Assembly: GCA_964368645.1 (NCBI GenBank) | Contig: CAYJBY010000008.1 | Coordinates: 1-64,000 of the forward strand | Direction: 5' to 3' | From: JAEDHM01 sp964368645 | GTDB taxonomy: Bacteria; Bacillota; Clostridia; Christensenellales; CAG-1252 | DNA: 64,000 bases | Part shown: positions 42,496 through 50,813 of the stretch, piece by piece | Layout: every line of letters starts with the position of its first letter | How positions within the stretch are numbered: position 1 is the stretch's first letter | Notes under the pieces: model-generated | Seen by the model: the letters and a program-made list of their open reading frames with translations, nothing else | What the model was told of the DNA's origin: nothing | The model's database searches: none | Made by a program: the position numbers and the translations under genes

Positions 42496-44084
42496 ACCTT
42501 TTGCTCCCATTTTTTGTATAAGTCCTCAAGCTCTGAGGTCAATTCCCTAATATCCTCGTTGGCGTGTCCTCTGAACCCGTCGATAAGGCGCGAAAGACTC
42601 TTGCCGCTTTGCCAAAGTCTGGTGAAAATATCCGATTCCTTAGGCAAATCGCGGCGGCGGCTCTGCCCCTCGCTCAAACAAAGGTTCGCCACCAAATCCC
42701 AACAGGCGAACGGCATAGGCGCGACTGCGTCCAAGCCGTAACTTTCCGTCAGTTCCTGTGCATAAGCCGCGGCAACCTTTTCGTTGCCGTGAACCACGAA
42801 AACGCGGCGCGGCGCAGGCTGAACAGCCTTAACCCAGTTAATCAGCGCAGGCTTGTCTGCGTGTGCGCTGGTACCCTCTATGCGGTAAATTCTGGCTTCG
42901 ACCTTGACCGGCTCGCCGAAAAGCTCTATTTCCTTGGCTCCGTCCAGTATCGTTCTGCCCAGCGTGCCCTCCACCTGATAGCCCACGAATACTATTGCGC
43001 TGTCCTCTCTCCAAAGGTTATGTTTCAGGTGATGACGTATTCTGCCTGCCTCGCACATACCGGACGCAGAAAGGATAACCTTAGGGGTTTCATCTCTGTT
43101 AATCGCAATCGACTCGGTGGTGGAGGTTGATATTTTCAGTCCGGGGAAGGTCAAAGGGTTCTCCCCTGCTTCTACCATCTCGGCAATATCGGGAGAAAAG
43201 TATTCCGCCCGTGTTTTTTGGAATATCTTGGTGGCTTCGACAGCCAACGGACTATCCACGTAAACGCTAAAACCCTCGTGCCCTTTCACCAAGCCCTTGG
43301 ACTTGATAATACGGATATAGTATAACAGCTCCTGCATACGCCCCACGGCAAAGGTGGGTATAACCACGTTACCGCCGCCGTCCAAGGTTTTTTGGATTAT
43401 CCGCGCCAAATCACCCACTACGTCCGGCTCCTTTTCAAATACGGTATCCGCATAGGTGGACTCCGTAAGCACGTAGTCCGCGTCGGTTATAAGAGTGGGA
43501 TTATTGACTATAGGCTTGTGCTTATTGCCTAAGTCGCCCGAAAATACGATTTTCCGAGAAACGCCGCTTTCCGCCGCCCAAACCTCGATACTTGCCGAGC
43601 CGAGCAGGTGTCCTGCGTCCACAAACCTCGCTTTCACTCCCTGACAAACGTCAATCTCCGTACCGTAATCCAAGGCGCGGAATTGCTTAATCACGTTAAG
43701 CACGTCCTTAGCGTCATAGATTGGTACGTAGGGCGCGTCGCCGCTTCTTTTCGCCTTGCGGTTGCGCCATTCCGCCTCGAACTTCTGGATATGAGCGCAG
43801 TCCTTCAGCATAATGCAAGCCAAATCTCTGGTGGCTCTCGTTAAGTATATTTTACCTCTAAAGCCGTTCTTGTGCAAAAGCGGCAGTAAGCCCGAATGGT
43901 CAACGTGAGCGTGGGTTAGCAATACGGCGTCCACTTTTTTGGCATTGACGGATAACTGCTGTCTTTCGTATATATCGGGGCCCTGCGCCATACCGCAGTC
44001 AATCAGCACGTTTTTACCGCCGACCTCCAGCAGATAGCAGCTGCCTGTAACTTCCCTTGCCGCACCTAAAAAAGATAATTTCAC
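42492..44084 (-). CDS. Beta-CASP metallo-beta-lactamase nuclease
   Basis: 530 residues, of the MBL plus beta-CASP plus RMMBL type seen in CPSF-73-like RNA-processing nucleases. The metal motif is THAHVDHSG near residue 57, DAGHLLGSAS near 158 and FSGDLGNK near 180; beta-CASP has SGMCEAGRIRHHL and SAHADKPALI near 400. The start is a GTG preceded by GGTGGT. It is likely an RNA maturation or decay factor. It is upstream of cyclophilin and sirtuin, all in one direction. Confidence 0.92.
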   Translation of the reverse strand: MKLSFLGAAREVTGSCYLLEVGGKNVLIDCGMAQGPDIYERQQLSVNAKKVDAVLLTHAHVDHSGLLPLLHKNGFRGKIYLTRATRDLACIMLKDCAHIQKFEAEWRNRKAKRSGDAPYVPIYDAKDVLNVIKQFRALDYGTEIDVCQGVKARFVDAGHLLGSASIEVWAAESGVSRKIVFSGDLGNKHKPIVNNPTLITDADYVLTESTYADTVFEKEPDVVGDLARIIQKTLDGGGNVVIPTFAVGRMQELLYYIRIIKSKGLVKGHEGFSVYVDSPLAVEATKIFQKTRAEYFSPDIAEMVEAGENPLTFPGLKISTSTTESIAINRDETPKVILSASGMCEAGRIRHHLKHNLWREDSAIVFVGYQVEGTLGRTILDGAKEIELFGEPVKVEARIYRIEGTSAHADKPALINWVKAVQPAPRRVFVVHGNEKVAAAYAQELTESYGLDAVAPMPFACWDLVANLCLSEGQSRRRDLPKESDIFTRLWQSGKSLSRLIDGFRGHANEDIRELTSELEDLYKKWEQKV

Positions 44085-44192
44085 AGCACCACCGTCCTTA
44101 TATAGTTCTATAATAAGTATAGCATACAGTCGGAATAAATACCATAATTTTTTTCCTCGGCGGCGCAGATGCGGCCGTTCCCGTAATCGGGC

Positions 44193-45362
44193 TTAAGCGG
44201 CAGTCCTGTTTTCGTAAAGGTAAAAATACATTTTTTGCACGCGGCTGTAGGTAATAGTGTATTCGATTTCGCCCGTATGATCGTTGATTTCGGGATTAAT
44301 CACCACAGGATTATCGTAGCTGTCGGTACCCTCGCTTTGCGAGGAGAGCTTAAGGTACAGGTCGTTAAAGAACTCGCCTATCTTCGTAATAATGCTGTAT
44401 TGCTCGCTCCAAAACAGAGATACGTTGGCTTTTTCCTTGTTAATCAGAGGATTGCGCCCCTGCATCACCGCCGTAAGCTCGCCGTATTCCGTCTCGTTCA
44501 TTACGTTGTAAAAGCCTGAGCTCAAATTATATAAGCAATCGAAGTATCCGCAGTACCGCAGAAAATCGTTATCGGAGTTTACCAAAACGTAATAGGAAGC
44601 CATATTGGCGTCCTTTTCCACCATAACGCCTTTGGTATGCGAAAGCTCGTGAGCGGCGGTGGAAGCCCAGTAAACCGTGGGCTGCTGTACGTTGACGTTT
44701 GCCTCCACTGTGGGCATAAAGGTTATGCCAGTTATACCCTCGTCGCTTAACAGCCAACTGTTTAAGAGTTTTTTGGCGGTTGGAGTGTAATCGTAAAAAT
44801 ACCCTTCGTCCTCCCATTTGTCAAATTCCGCGGCTATCAAATCGGATAATTCCTTGAAGCTGTACGGACAAATCACGTTACCGTCGCCGTCTCTTTCCAG
44901 TTTATCGGCAAGGGCGTTAAAATCCTCGTAAAAATACCGCGTTATCTCTATAAGCTCGGCGTTGGAATACTCTTTTTCGTACTGAGGTACGGGCACTTCC
45001 TCCCGATTATAGGCAAAGCCTGCCGTAGAAACGTACCACACCCCCACAAAAACGCAAACGCAGGCGTAAATCATAAAACTTTGAAGTGCAATATGTCCTT
45101 TTTTACGGCAGAGAAGGACGATTAGAGTTACGAGCAGAGCGATTGACGCAAGGGAAAACAGTATCACCAGCCACTCGAAAACGGAAAAAGGAAAGAGGGA
45201 GAAAAACTTGCCGAATGCCGCGGCGTAACCCCTAGCAAACACGTCCGTAAACCACAATACTGCCTTTTCGTTATTGCGCAAACATAACAATATTGTCAGC
45301 ACTAAAACTAATGCTGACAATACTATGCCTGTTATTAATATTCCGCGGTATTGCCGTTTCAT
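44193..45362 (-). CDS. DUF3810-type membrane zincin-like protein
   Basis: 389 residues. Three N-terminal hydrophobic helices (ILITGIVLSALVLVLTILL, FEWLVILFSLASIALLVTLIV and SFMIYACVCVFVGVWYV) and an exported domain with a zincin-type HELSHTKG motif near residue 230. The His-Glu-x-x-His pattern suggests a membrane-anchored metallopeptidase; the DUF3810 family is not biochemically characterised to my knowledge. GAGGTAAG site at the start. About 165 bases separate it from the gene at 45529-46191, with no strong terminator noticed. Confidence 0.85.
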   Translation of the reverse strand: MKRQYRGILITGIVLSALVLVLTILLCLRNNEKAVLWFTDVFARGYAAAFGKFFSLFPFSVFEWLVILFSLASIALLVTLIVLLCRKKGHIALQSFMIYACVCVFVGVWYVSTAGFAYNREEVPVPQYEKEYSNAELIEITRYFYEDFNALADKLERDGDGNVICPYSFKELSDLIAAEFDKWEDEGYFYDYTPTAKKLLNSWLLSDEGITGITFMPTVEANVNVQQPTVYWASTAAHELSHTKGVMVEKDANMASYYVLVNSDNDFLRYCGYFDCLYNLSSGFYNVMNETEYGELTAVMQGRNPLINKEKANVSLFWSEQYSIITKIGEFFNDLYLKLSSQSEGTDSYDNPVVINPEINDHTGEIEYTITYSRVQKMYFYLYENRTAA

Positions 45363-45528
45363 CTTACCTCACAAAACCTTGAGCCGACAGCAAAAACTCC
45401 TTGCGTATTCTATGCGTTAGAGTTAATACCCGACCGTAGGTTAAAGAACTGTTACAAAAACCACTTCTTTTGACAGAGGACGAACTGCGTCCGTCTTGAT
45501 TAACCTTATTCCGCTGTGTTGGAGAACC

Positions 45529-46191
45529 TTATTCCGCCGCCGTATCGTCGCCGTCGGCGTTCACAGAAATCTCTTCCGCAACGGCTTCGGGAGCCTGTTC
45601 CGCGTTCTTCTTTTTGGGAGAACGCATAATCACGAACTTGCTCATCGTAAAGGAGATTACGAAGGAAGTAAAGGAGCCGACCAGCTTACCGATATAGCCG
45701 CAGAGCGTTACGATATTGTCATAAGCCATATCCGAATAAGAGGCGATACTCTTGGTGCAGGCAGAGGAAACCACACCGCCCAACCAAGTGTTGAGAATGA
45801 TTATTCCGCAAACCATAACCGCATACATAGACGCCGCCCAAACCACGTTGTTGGTGGCTTTGAAAGTAGCCTTGCGGTTGAGCAGGAAGGTCGCCGCCTG
45901 AGCGAATACGTTGGAAAGTAAGAATCCAACGAAGGCCGCCACGCCGCCTGCCGCCTCGTCATAGGAGAAAATAAACCAAGAAAATGCGTTCTTATTGGGA
46001 ATGCACAAGGCAAAAATCGTGTAGGAAATATACTCGATTGCAAAGCAGATAAAGCTGAAAAGCGTGAAAAGTATCAGTTCCCTGATAGACGGATATTTTT
46101 TGAAGAAATCCGAAATCTTACCGTTAAACTTTTTAAGTCCTTCGTGCTTGTCCACAAATGCGGCGTATTTTTGCTTAAATTGACCTTTCAT
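45529..46191 (-). CDS. GtrA-family membrane protein
   Basis: 220 residues with four predicted membrane helices. The family marker FLLNRKATFKA lies near residue 95, with the usual short N-terminal helix (ILFTLFSFICFAIEYISYTI). GtrA proteins help move lipid-linked sugars across the membrane in cell-envelope glycosylation. The last 35 residues are an acidic Ala/Glu-rich tail beginning at about 190 (PKKKNAEQAPEA). It has its own near-perfect promoter and is divergent from queT. Confidence 0.88.
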   Translation of the reverse strand: MKGQFKQKYAAFVDKHEGLKKFNGKISDFFKKYPSIRELILFTLFSFICFAIEYISYTIFALCIPNKNAFSWFIFSYDEAAGGVAAFVGFLLSNVFAQAATFLLNRKATFKATNNVVWAASMYAVMVCGIIILNTWLGGVVSSACTKSIASYSDMAYDNIVTLCGYIGKLVGSFTSFVISFTMSKFVIMRSPKKKNAEQAPEAVAEEISVNADGDDTAAE

Positions 46192-46220
46192 ATATACCTC
46201 GAATGCAAAATTGCTATTTA

Positions 46221-46249
46221 ATTATAAACCCGAAAAACTTATCTGTCAA
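46221..46249 (-). promoter_or_regulatory. Consensus promoter of the GtrA gene
   Basis: TTGACA (46244-46249), 17 bases, TATAAT (46221-46226) on the minus strand, both matching consensus, about 30 bases upstream of the start. Confidence 0.8.
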
Positions 46250-46272
46250 TATCGAATATCCCTCCTCACGGT

Positions 46273-46301
46273 TTGACTTTGGGTAAAAAGCGTGGTATTA
46301 T
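46273..46301 (+). promoter_or_regulatory. Promoter of queT
   Basis: TTGACT (46273-46278), 17 bases, TATTAT (46296-46301) with TGG directly upstream of the -10. The predicted transcription start, about 46308, coincides with the first base of the candidate preQ1 riboswitch, so nothing else precedes it on the transcript. Confidence 0.7.
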
Positions 46302-46308
46302 GAGCCTC

Positions 46309-46347
46309 GGAAGGTTTTCGGTAAACACTTCTTAATAAAAACCGAGG
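46309..46347 (+). promoter_or_regulatory. Candidate class I preQ1 riboswitch upstream of queT
   Basis: The short leader has the geometry of the preQ1-I aptamer: a P1 stem GAAG/CTTC (46310-46313 with 46328-46331), a loop of about 14 bases containing CGGT (46319-46322) followed by AAACA, and an A-rich tail TTAATAAAAACCG in which ACCG (46341-46344) can pair with CGGT to make the H-type pseudoknot. The tail runs straight into the GAGG ribosome binding site, so ligand binding would hide it. QueT transports queuosine precursors and is a known preQ1-regulated family; the match is by eye and P1 is only four base pairs long. Confidence 0.62.
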
Positions 46348-46354
46348 TATGATT

Positions 46355-46933
46355 ATGCGTTTTTCCACAAGGGCTATCGCCCGAGCCGGCATTATCGCCG
46401 CAATGTACACAGTTTTGACGTTGGTCGCCCTGCCCTTGGCATTCGGCCCGATTCAAGTCCGCGCCGCAGAGGCGTTGACGTTACTGCCGCTTTTTTATCC
46501 CGAAGCTATCCCTGCCCTGTTCATAGGCTGTATTCTGGCGAACATTATGTCCAGTTACGGAGTTTTCGACGTGGTTTTCGGCTCGCTTGCCACCCTTTTG
46601 GCGGCTTTTTGCACCTATTATGTCGGTAAGCTCTTCCGCTTTGGCAAGCCGCTTCCGCTTGATTTGTCCGACGAAAACGCCGAGTATCAGCGCAAGCAAA
46701 AACGCCGCGGTAATTTGAAAAAAGCCTTGACCTTCTTCCTGGCAGGACTGGCTCCCGTTCTCCTTAACGCAGTTACCGTGCCGCTGATAATCTATTTTAC
46801 CTCTGTTAAGGAGGGTTACTGGATTAACTTCGCCACGATTCTCGCAACACAAAGTATTTGGGTTTACGGACTGGGAATCCCCTTTTGCGTGGCTATTCAG
46901 CACCTGAAACGCAAATCGCGTTTTCTTAACTAA
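46355..46933 (+). CDS. queT: QueT-family queuosine precursor transporter (ECF S component)
   Basis: 192 residues, five or six predicted helices. The signature FGPIQVRAAEALTLLPLFYPEAIPA followed by FIGCILANIMSSYG and FGSLATLLAA is typical of QueT, the substrate-binding subunit that imports preQ1 or related bases with a shared ECF energizing module encoded elsewhere. The ATG at 46349 lies only one base after the GAGG site, so the ATG at 46355, seven bases away, is preferred. It ends eight bases beyond the deduced stop of the convergent nitroreductase, next to an assembly gap. Confidence 0.88.
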   Translation: MRFSTRAIARAGIIAAMYTVLTLVALPLAFGPIQVRAAEALTLLPLFYPEAIPALFIGCILANIMSSYGVFDVVFGSLATLLAAFCTYYVGKLFRFGKPLPLDLSDENAEYQRKQKRRGNLKKALTFFLAGLAPVLLNAVTVPLIIYFTSVKEGYWINFATILATQSIWVYGLGIPFCVAIQHLKRKSRFLN

Positions 46934-47524
46934 AGGCGTACTTCNNNNNNNNNNNNNNNNNNNNNNNNNNNNNNNNNNNNNNNNNNNNNNNNNNNNNNNN
47001 NNNNNNNNNNNNNNNNNNNNNNNNNNNNNNNNNNNNNNNNNNNNTTTCCGCAGAGAATGTCTTTCGGACGGTGCGGCTTTGTCGGAGGGGTAGCCCAAGG
47101 TCAGCAGACACCGCGGTTTCAGGTTGTCCGAAAGGTTAAAGACCTGCGATACGACTTGGGGATCGAACAGGCAAACCCAACAGGAACCAACGCCCAGTTC
47201 GGCGGCTCTCAGCATCATTTGAGTGGTGACGATGCTCACGTCCATCATATTGTAATTTTCTCCGCTAAAAGGATTGTTCCAGCCGACGTCAGCGTCGCCG
47301 CAAACCATAAGCACTATCGGCGCGTTAAACGCACAGCGCGTTACGGAACGGATTTTTGCCAAGGCGTTCTCCGATTTCAGCACAAATATTTTTTGGGGCT
47401 GAAGATTCTTGGCGGTGGGGGCTAATCTCCCTGCTTCCAAAATCGCGGTCAGCACCTCGTCCTCTATCGGCTTGTCCGAATAATCGCGTACGGAATAGCG
47501 TTGCTTTAACAGTTCTTCCAACAT
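46926..47524 (-). CDS. Nitroreductase-family protein, C-terminus cut by an assembly gap
   Basis: About 160 residues are readable from the ATG at 47524: MLEELLKQRYSVRDYSDKPI, LEAGRLAPTAKNLQPQKIFV, and the FMN-binding LRAAELGVGSCWVCLFDP near 105, with the last visible part at LGYPSDKAAPSERHSLRK. This is the NADPH/FMN nitroreductase fold, about 10-25 residues short of the family length. A run of 100 N (46945-47044) covers the end; KYAFS plus a stop at 46926 on the far side would fit the end of the same gene. AGGTG lies seven bases before the ATG, whereas the GTG at 47533 is a poorer start. Role unknown, possibly flavin-dependent detoxification. Confidence 0.8.
46945..47044. other. Scaffold gap of 100 N
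   Basis: Unlike the first gap, the two flanks do not share sequence, so some bases are truly missing. It removes the C-terminus of the nitroreductase gene. Confidence 0.9.
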
Positions 47525-47884
47525 ATTTTTCACCTATTTCCTTTTTTTGTTAAGTAACACCTTAGCTACGGTGGTTACTTTTACGCAGTAGCTCAATCTT
47601 AGCTACGCTATTGTGATTTCGTCGTTACTTTCTCGAAGTTGTTTTAGCTTAGTCAAGTTACCGCAATTACCTCGCCTTAGTCAGTTACGGCAATTACTTT
47701 GCCGCGGTTAAGCTATCGCAATTCGCTACCTTTTCGCTTATCGTAATTAATCGCAGTTATTAACCCTAGCTACACTATGATGACTACTCCGACGAATTTT
47801 GCGTTTCCTTAGCTGTGTAATGATTACTGTTTTTGCGAAGTTTGCGCTTCCTTTTGGCTTTTATCAAATCCGCAAAATTTTCCG
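47525..47884. repeat. Degenerate repeat-like intergenic region
   Basis: 360 bases with no supported ORF, built of short diverged variants of TTAGCTACG, GTTACTTT and CGCAATTAC (for example CTTAGCTACGGTGGTTAC, AAGTTACCGCAATTACC, AGTTACGGCAATTACTTT). It has the character of the repeat zones at 52080-52250 and 53869-54121, but has decayed further. No promoter or terminator of the flanking genes stands out. Confidence 0.4.
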
Positions 47885-49723
47885 TTAATCCTCTGCCCTC
47901 GGGATAAACAACGTCAAATCGTTAGGCGCGATATCCTCGAACAATCCGTCCAAAGCTATAGGCACTAACACGTTATCGAACAACGTGTACAAATCCACGT
48001 CCGTGGTTCCCACGAAAAGCTGTTCGTATTCCTCGTCAAGAGGGGGAACGTCCGTACCGAAAAGCAGTTTTGGCACTGCCGTTTCTATATCCGTAAAGCC
48101 GCCCGACAGGAACAACGCCGCCGCTCTTTTGATAAGTCCGGTATTGTCCAAATGCAGATTTGACAAGGCGGACGGGAAACCGTCTATCGATGACGCCACG
48201 CCGATACCGACCTCAACCAGTTTGCTGTTAATCAAATCGAACAGCCCCTCGCCCAAAAGCTTATCGCGGTCGATATTGAGCTTCGGCAAATTGGGGTACA
48301 GCTCCGCTATGCCGTCCGTAAAGTCCTTACCGCCGAACAGCCCGAAAAGATAGGTTATGGCGTATTTTAGAATTGCGTACTCGGCTGAGTCCGCGGTTAT
48401 ATGCTCGTTGCCCTTAAACATTTCCAGCGCATAATGCACCACCACGTCCATAATATGGGTGTAATCGCTGGGGGGTATGGTAATATCGTAAGGAGCGAAA
48501 GCGGACTCTAAGCTTTCCTGTCCGACCTCTGCGTCCTTGGCGTAAATGGAAACCTCAAGCAAGGGCTTACCCACCTTGTTAATTGCCAGTCTGATAGTGT
48601 CCGCCAACGCGCCTTCTGCGCCTAAAAGTCCAACCAGATACTCCGCGTCCGTGTATGTGCGCACCTTACCTGCGATACCCGCGCCGAAGTGTTGGGAAGA
48701 GTAGGATTGCAAATCGGTAGTAACCTTAGCCTTTTCCTCCGCGCTTATCAAAGCAGGCAGATACTTCTCGTCAACCGCAAGTAGGTCGTAGGTGTTAATT
48801 TGGTAGCCCTCTTCCTTAACGTCCACAATACGGTAGGAACACTTGCCTGCCACTGTTGAACAGGTTTCGATATCGTAAACCACGTTGCCGACCTCGTCGG
48901 TGTAGGTTTCGATTGCATTGCCGTGGTTATGTCCCGTGAAAAGAAGCTGAACGCCGGCTTTCGCCATAATCTCCAGAGCCTTTGTCTTGTAATCACCGTC
49001 GTTTTTGTCCGCAACTAAGCCGATAATCCCCGGGAAATGGGATACAAAAGACTGGTGAGTCATTACGATAGGGGTGTCCTCGTCCTCGTTGCAGTCGTCA
49101 AGGGCGTTTTGTAGCCAGTTGAGTCTATCCTCGTCCATATACGGCACAAAGCCGTCTTCCTCGTAATGCTTTACGGAGTCAAGGGCTATTATGCGGACGT
49201 CGCCCCTTTCAACGACGTAGCTGTCCGAATTGTCGTCCTTGTCTATTGCCTCGCTGTAACCGAAGTCGGCAAAAATCTCCTTGAATCTCGCACAGGGAAC
49301 TCTGTCCTGTTCTAAGGACTCCTCTCTCCCGTCGTGATTTCCGTTGATTACGTAAACGTCCTTTCCGCTGTCCTCTATCCGTTTGAGTATCCTTGCGGCG
49401 GTGAGCATTGAGGCTTCATCGCCGTCGTCGGCTAGGTCGCCCGCGACCAAAACATACTCCAGCTTATCCTCGGCGATTATCTTGTCCGCTATGGTGTTAA
49501 GGTTGGCAACGGACAGATGCTCCAGCTTATCCACAGAGGAATAAACCGCGTATTCCGTGGGGGTATCGTAGTAACTCTCGTCCATAATATGGACGTCGGT
49601 AAGCACCGCAAAGGAACTGATAAGCTCTTCCTCTTCGGGCTTGTCGCCGCAGCCGGACAGTCCGAAAGCCGCGCAAAGCGTCACAGCCAATACCGATAAA
49701 ACAATAAGCCAAACCTTTTTCAT
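47885..49723 (-). CDS. Calcineurin-like metallophosphoesterase lipoprotein
   Basis: 612 residues from the ATG at 49723 (MKKVWLIVLSVLAVTLC), after a GGAGTG site; an earlier start at 49780 is upstream of the promoter. A lipobox GLSGC near residue 25 anchors it outside the membrane. The phosphoesterase core is complete: VLTDVHIMDE, VAGDLADDGDEAS, VINGNHDGREE, IVMTHQSFVSH and LFTGHNHGN. The C-terminal half is helical and unassigned. It is like the first domain of the 1299-residue protein at 57299. Substrate unknown; such exported enzymes often act on nucleotides or phosphate esters. Confidence 0.85.
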   Translation of the reverse strand: MKKVWLIVLSVLAVTLCAAFGLSGCGDKPEEEELISSFAVLTDVHIMDESYYDTPTEYAVYSSVDKLEHLSVANLNTIADKIIAEDKLEYVLVAGDLADDGDEASMLTAARILKRIEDSGKDVYVINGNHDGREESLEQDRVPCARFKEIFADFGYSEAIDKDDNSDSYVVERGDVRIIALDSVKHYEEDGFVPYMDEDRLNWLQNALDDCNEDEDTPIVMTHQSFVSHFPGIIGLVADKNDGDYKTKALEIMAKAGVQLLFTGHNHGNAIETYTDEVGNVVYDIETCSTVAGKCSYRIVDVKEEGYQINTYDLLAVDEKYLPALISAEEKAKVTTDLQSYSSQHFGAGIAGKVRTYTDAEYLVGLLGAEGALADTIRLAINKVGKPLLEVSIYAKDAEVGQESLESAFAPYDITIPPSDYTHIMDVVVHYALEMFKGNEHITADSAEYAILKYAITYLFGLFGGKDFTDGIAELYPNLPKLNIDRDKLLGEGLFDLINSKLVEVGIGVASSIDGFPSALSNLHLDNTGLIKRAAALFLSGGFTDIETAVPKLLFGTDVPPLDEEYEQLFVGTTDVDLYTLFDNVLVPIALDGLFEDIAPNDLTLFIPRAED

Positions 49724-49751
49724 AATCACTCCATAGGATAAATATACATCA

Positions 49752-49780
49752 ATATTACCACAATCAAAAGCCGTTTTCAA
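49752..49780 (-). promoter_or_regulatory. Promoter of the lipoprotein phosphoesterase
   Basis: TTGAAA (49775-49780), 17 bases, TAATAT (49752-49757) on the minus strand with a TG extended -10 element, about 28 bases upstream of the start codon. Confidence 0.65.
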
Positions 49781-49806
49781 TAGCGGTTTTTTGATTAATA
49801 TGCCGT

Positions 49807-50673
49807 TTAGTCGCCGAGTTTTCCCCGTGAATAGCGAAACACTCCCTCTCTTGCGCCGCGGTAGGCAACGGATAACGCCGCAACCTCAGCCGCTTGAATC
49901 AGAGCGTTCTTGAAGTCCAATCCCTTTTGATAACGGAAAAAGCAGTACGCTCCGTGATAAACGTCCCCTGCGCCAAGTGTGTCCACTACGTCAACCTTAG
50001 GCGGCATAAAGGAGCCTATTTCGCCGTCTTTTTCTCTGTACCTTACCGCATAACCGCCGTCCGTTTTCGCCAGATTTTTCGTTAAGTCGGCAAGGTCGAA
50101 TACGTCCTTACCGATATTACTTCCGAAAGCCGCGGACGCAATAACCTCGTCAGCCTGCTTAAGGCAGTCCATACTGCCGCTTTTTATGCTGCCTGCATCC
50201 AGTACGAGGGGAAGCCCCGAAAGGCGTATTGCCGACAAAATCACAGGCGTAACAGACGGAAGATTGCAGTCGTACATACAAAAAGCTCCGTCCGCAAGCT
50301 CCTCCGCCCTAAGGCTAAGCCCCGACGGCAGGGGCGGCTGTCCGCTGACGATACCCCGATCGCCGTTGTCGGGGTTGACGATTATCGCCGAACAGTTGAC
50401 CTCAAGGGGCAAGCCGTCAGCTATGTCCGTCACCGTAACTCCGTATTCCGCCAGTTCCTTCTTAATCAGCTCCGCTCTGGGCGAGGAACCCAGCACCGTG
50501 AAAAGGTGCGACTTACCGCCCAAAAGTGCGTAGGTCACGGCGGCGTTGGTTGCCGGTCCACCTACGTAGCGTTGATAATCGCCGACCTTGATTTTGCCGT
50601 TGGTCGGTGCCTGCTCCGACGTGTAGAATACCGCGTCTTCCGTACAAATCCCTATAAAAATTCCGCTTTTCAT
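49807..50673 (-). CDS. PfkB-family sugar/nucleoside kinase
   Basis: 288 residues. The N-terminal YVGGPATNAAVTYALLG near residue 36 and the C-terminal DTLGAGDVYHGAY near 231, with its catalytic Asp, are the two family signatures. Substrate could be ribose, a fructose derivative or a nucleoside and is not decided by the sequence. The start has no ribosome binding site; a -10 TATAAT ends six bases before the ATG, so it is probably leaderless. Divergent from the rubrerythrin fusion. Confidence 0.88.
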   Translation of the reverse strand: MKSGIFIGICTEDAVFYTSEQAPTNGKIKVGDYQRYVGGPATNAAVTYALLGGKSHLFTVLGSSPRAELIKKELAEYGVTVTDIADGLPLEVNCSAIIVNPDNGDRGIVSGQPPLPSGLSLRAEELADGAFCMYDCNLPSVTPVILSAIRLSGLPLVLDAGSIKSGSMDCLKQADEVIASAAFGSNIGKDVFDLADLTKNLAKTDGGYAVRYREKDGEIGSFMPPKVDVVDTLGAGDVYHGAYCFFRYQKGLDFKNALIQAAEVAALSVAYRGAREGVFRYSRGKLGD

Positions 50674-50679
50674 AGGGGC

Positions 50680-50708
50680 ATTATACCACCTCTTAGGAGC
50701 GTTTTCAA
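50680..50708 (-). promoter_or_regulatory. Promoter of the PfkB kinase (leaderless)
   Basis: TTGAAA (50703-50708), 17 bases, TATAAT (50680-50685) on the minus strand, with TG one base before the -10. Six bases separate the -10 from the ATG. Confidence 0.75.
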
Positions 50709-50719
50709 GAGGTCGGACA

Positions 50720-50748
50720 TTGACAAAAGCCGTTTTTAGGGATATAAT
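50720..50748 (+). promoter_or_regulatory. Consensus promoter of the rubrerythrin fusion
   Basis: TTGACA (50720-50725), 17 bases, TATAAT (50743-50748): a perfect sigma-A promoter, 65 bases before the start codon. No PerR- or Fur-like operator was seen over it. Confidence 0.85.
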
Positions 50749-50813
50749 TAACTGAAGGGCGCGAAGGGCGGTCAGCCTGCGTCTTTAATTTTTTGTGATA
50801 AGGAGTATTAATT

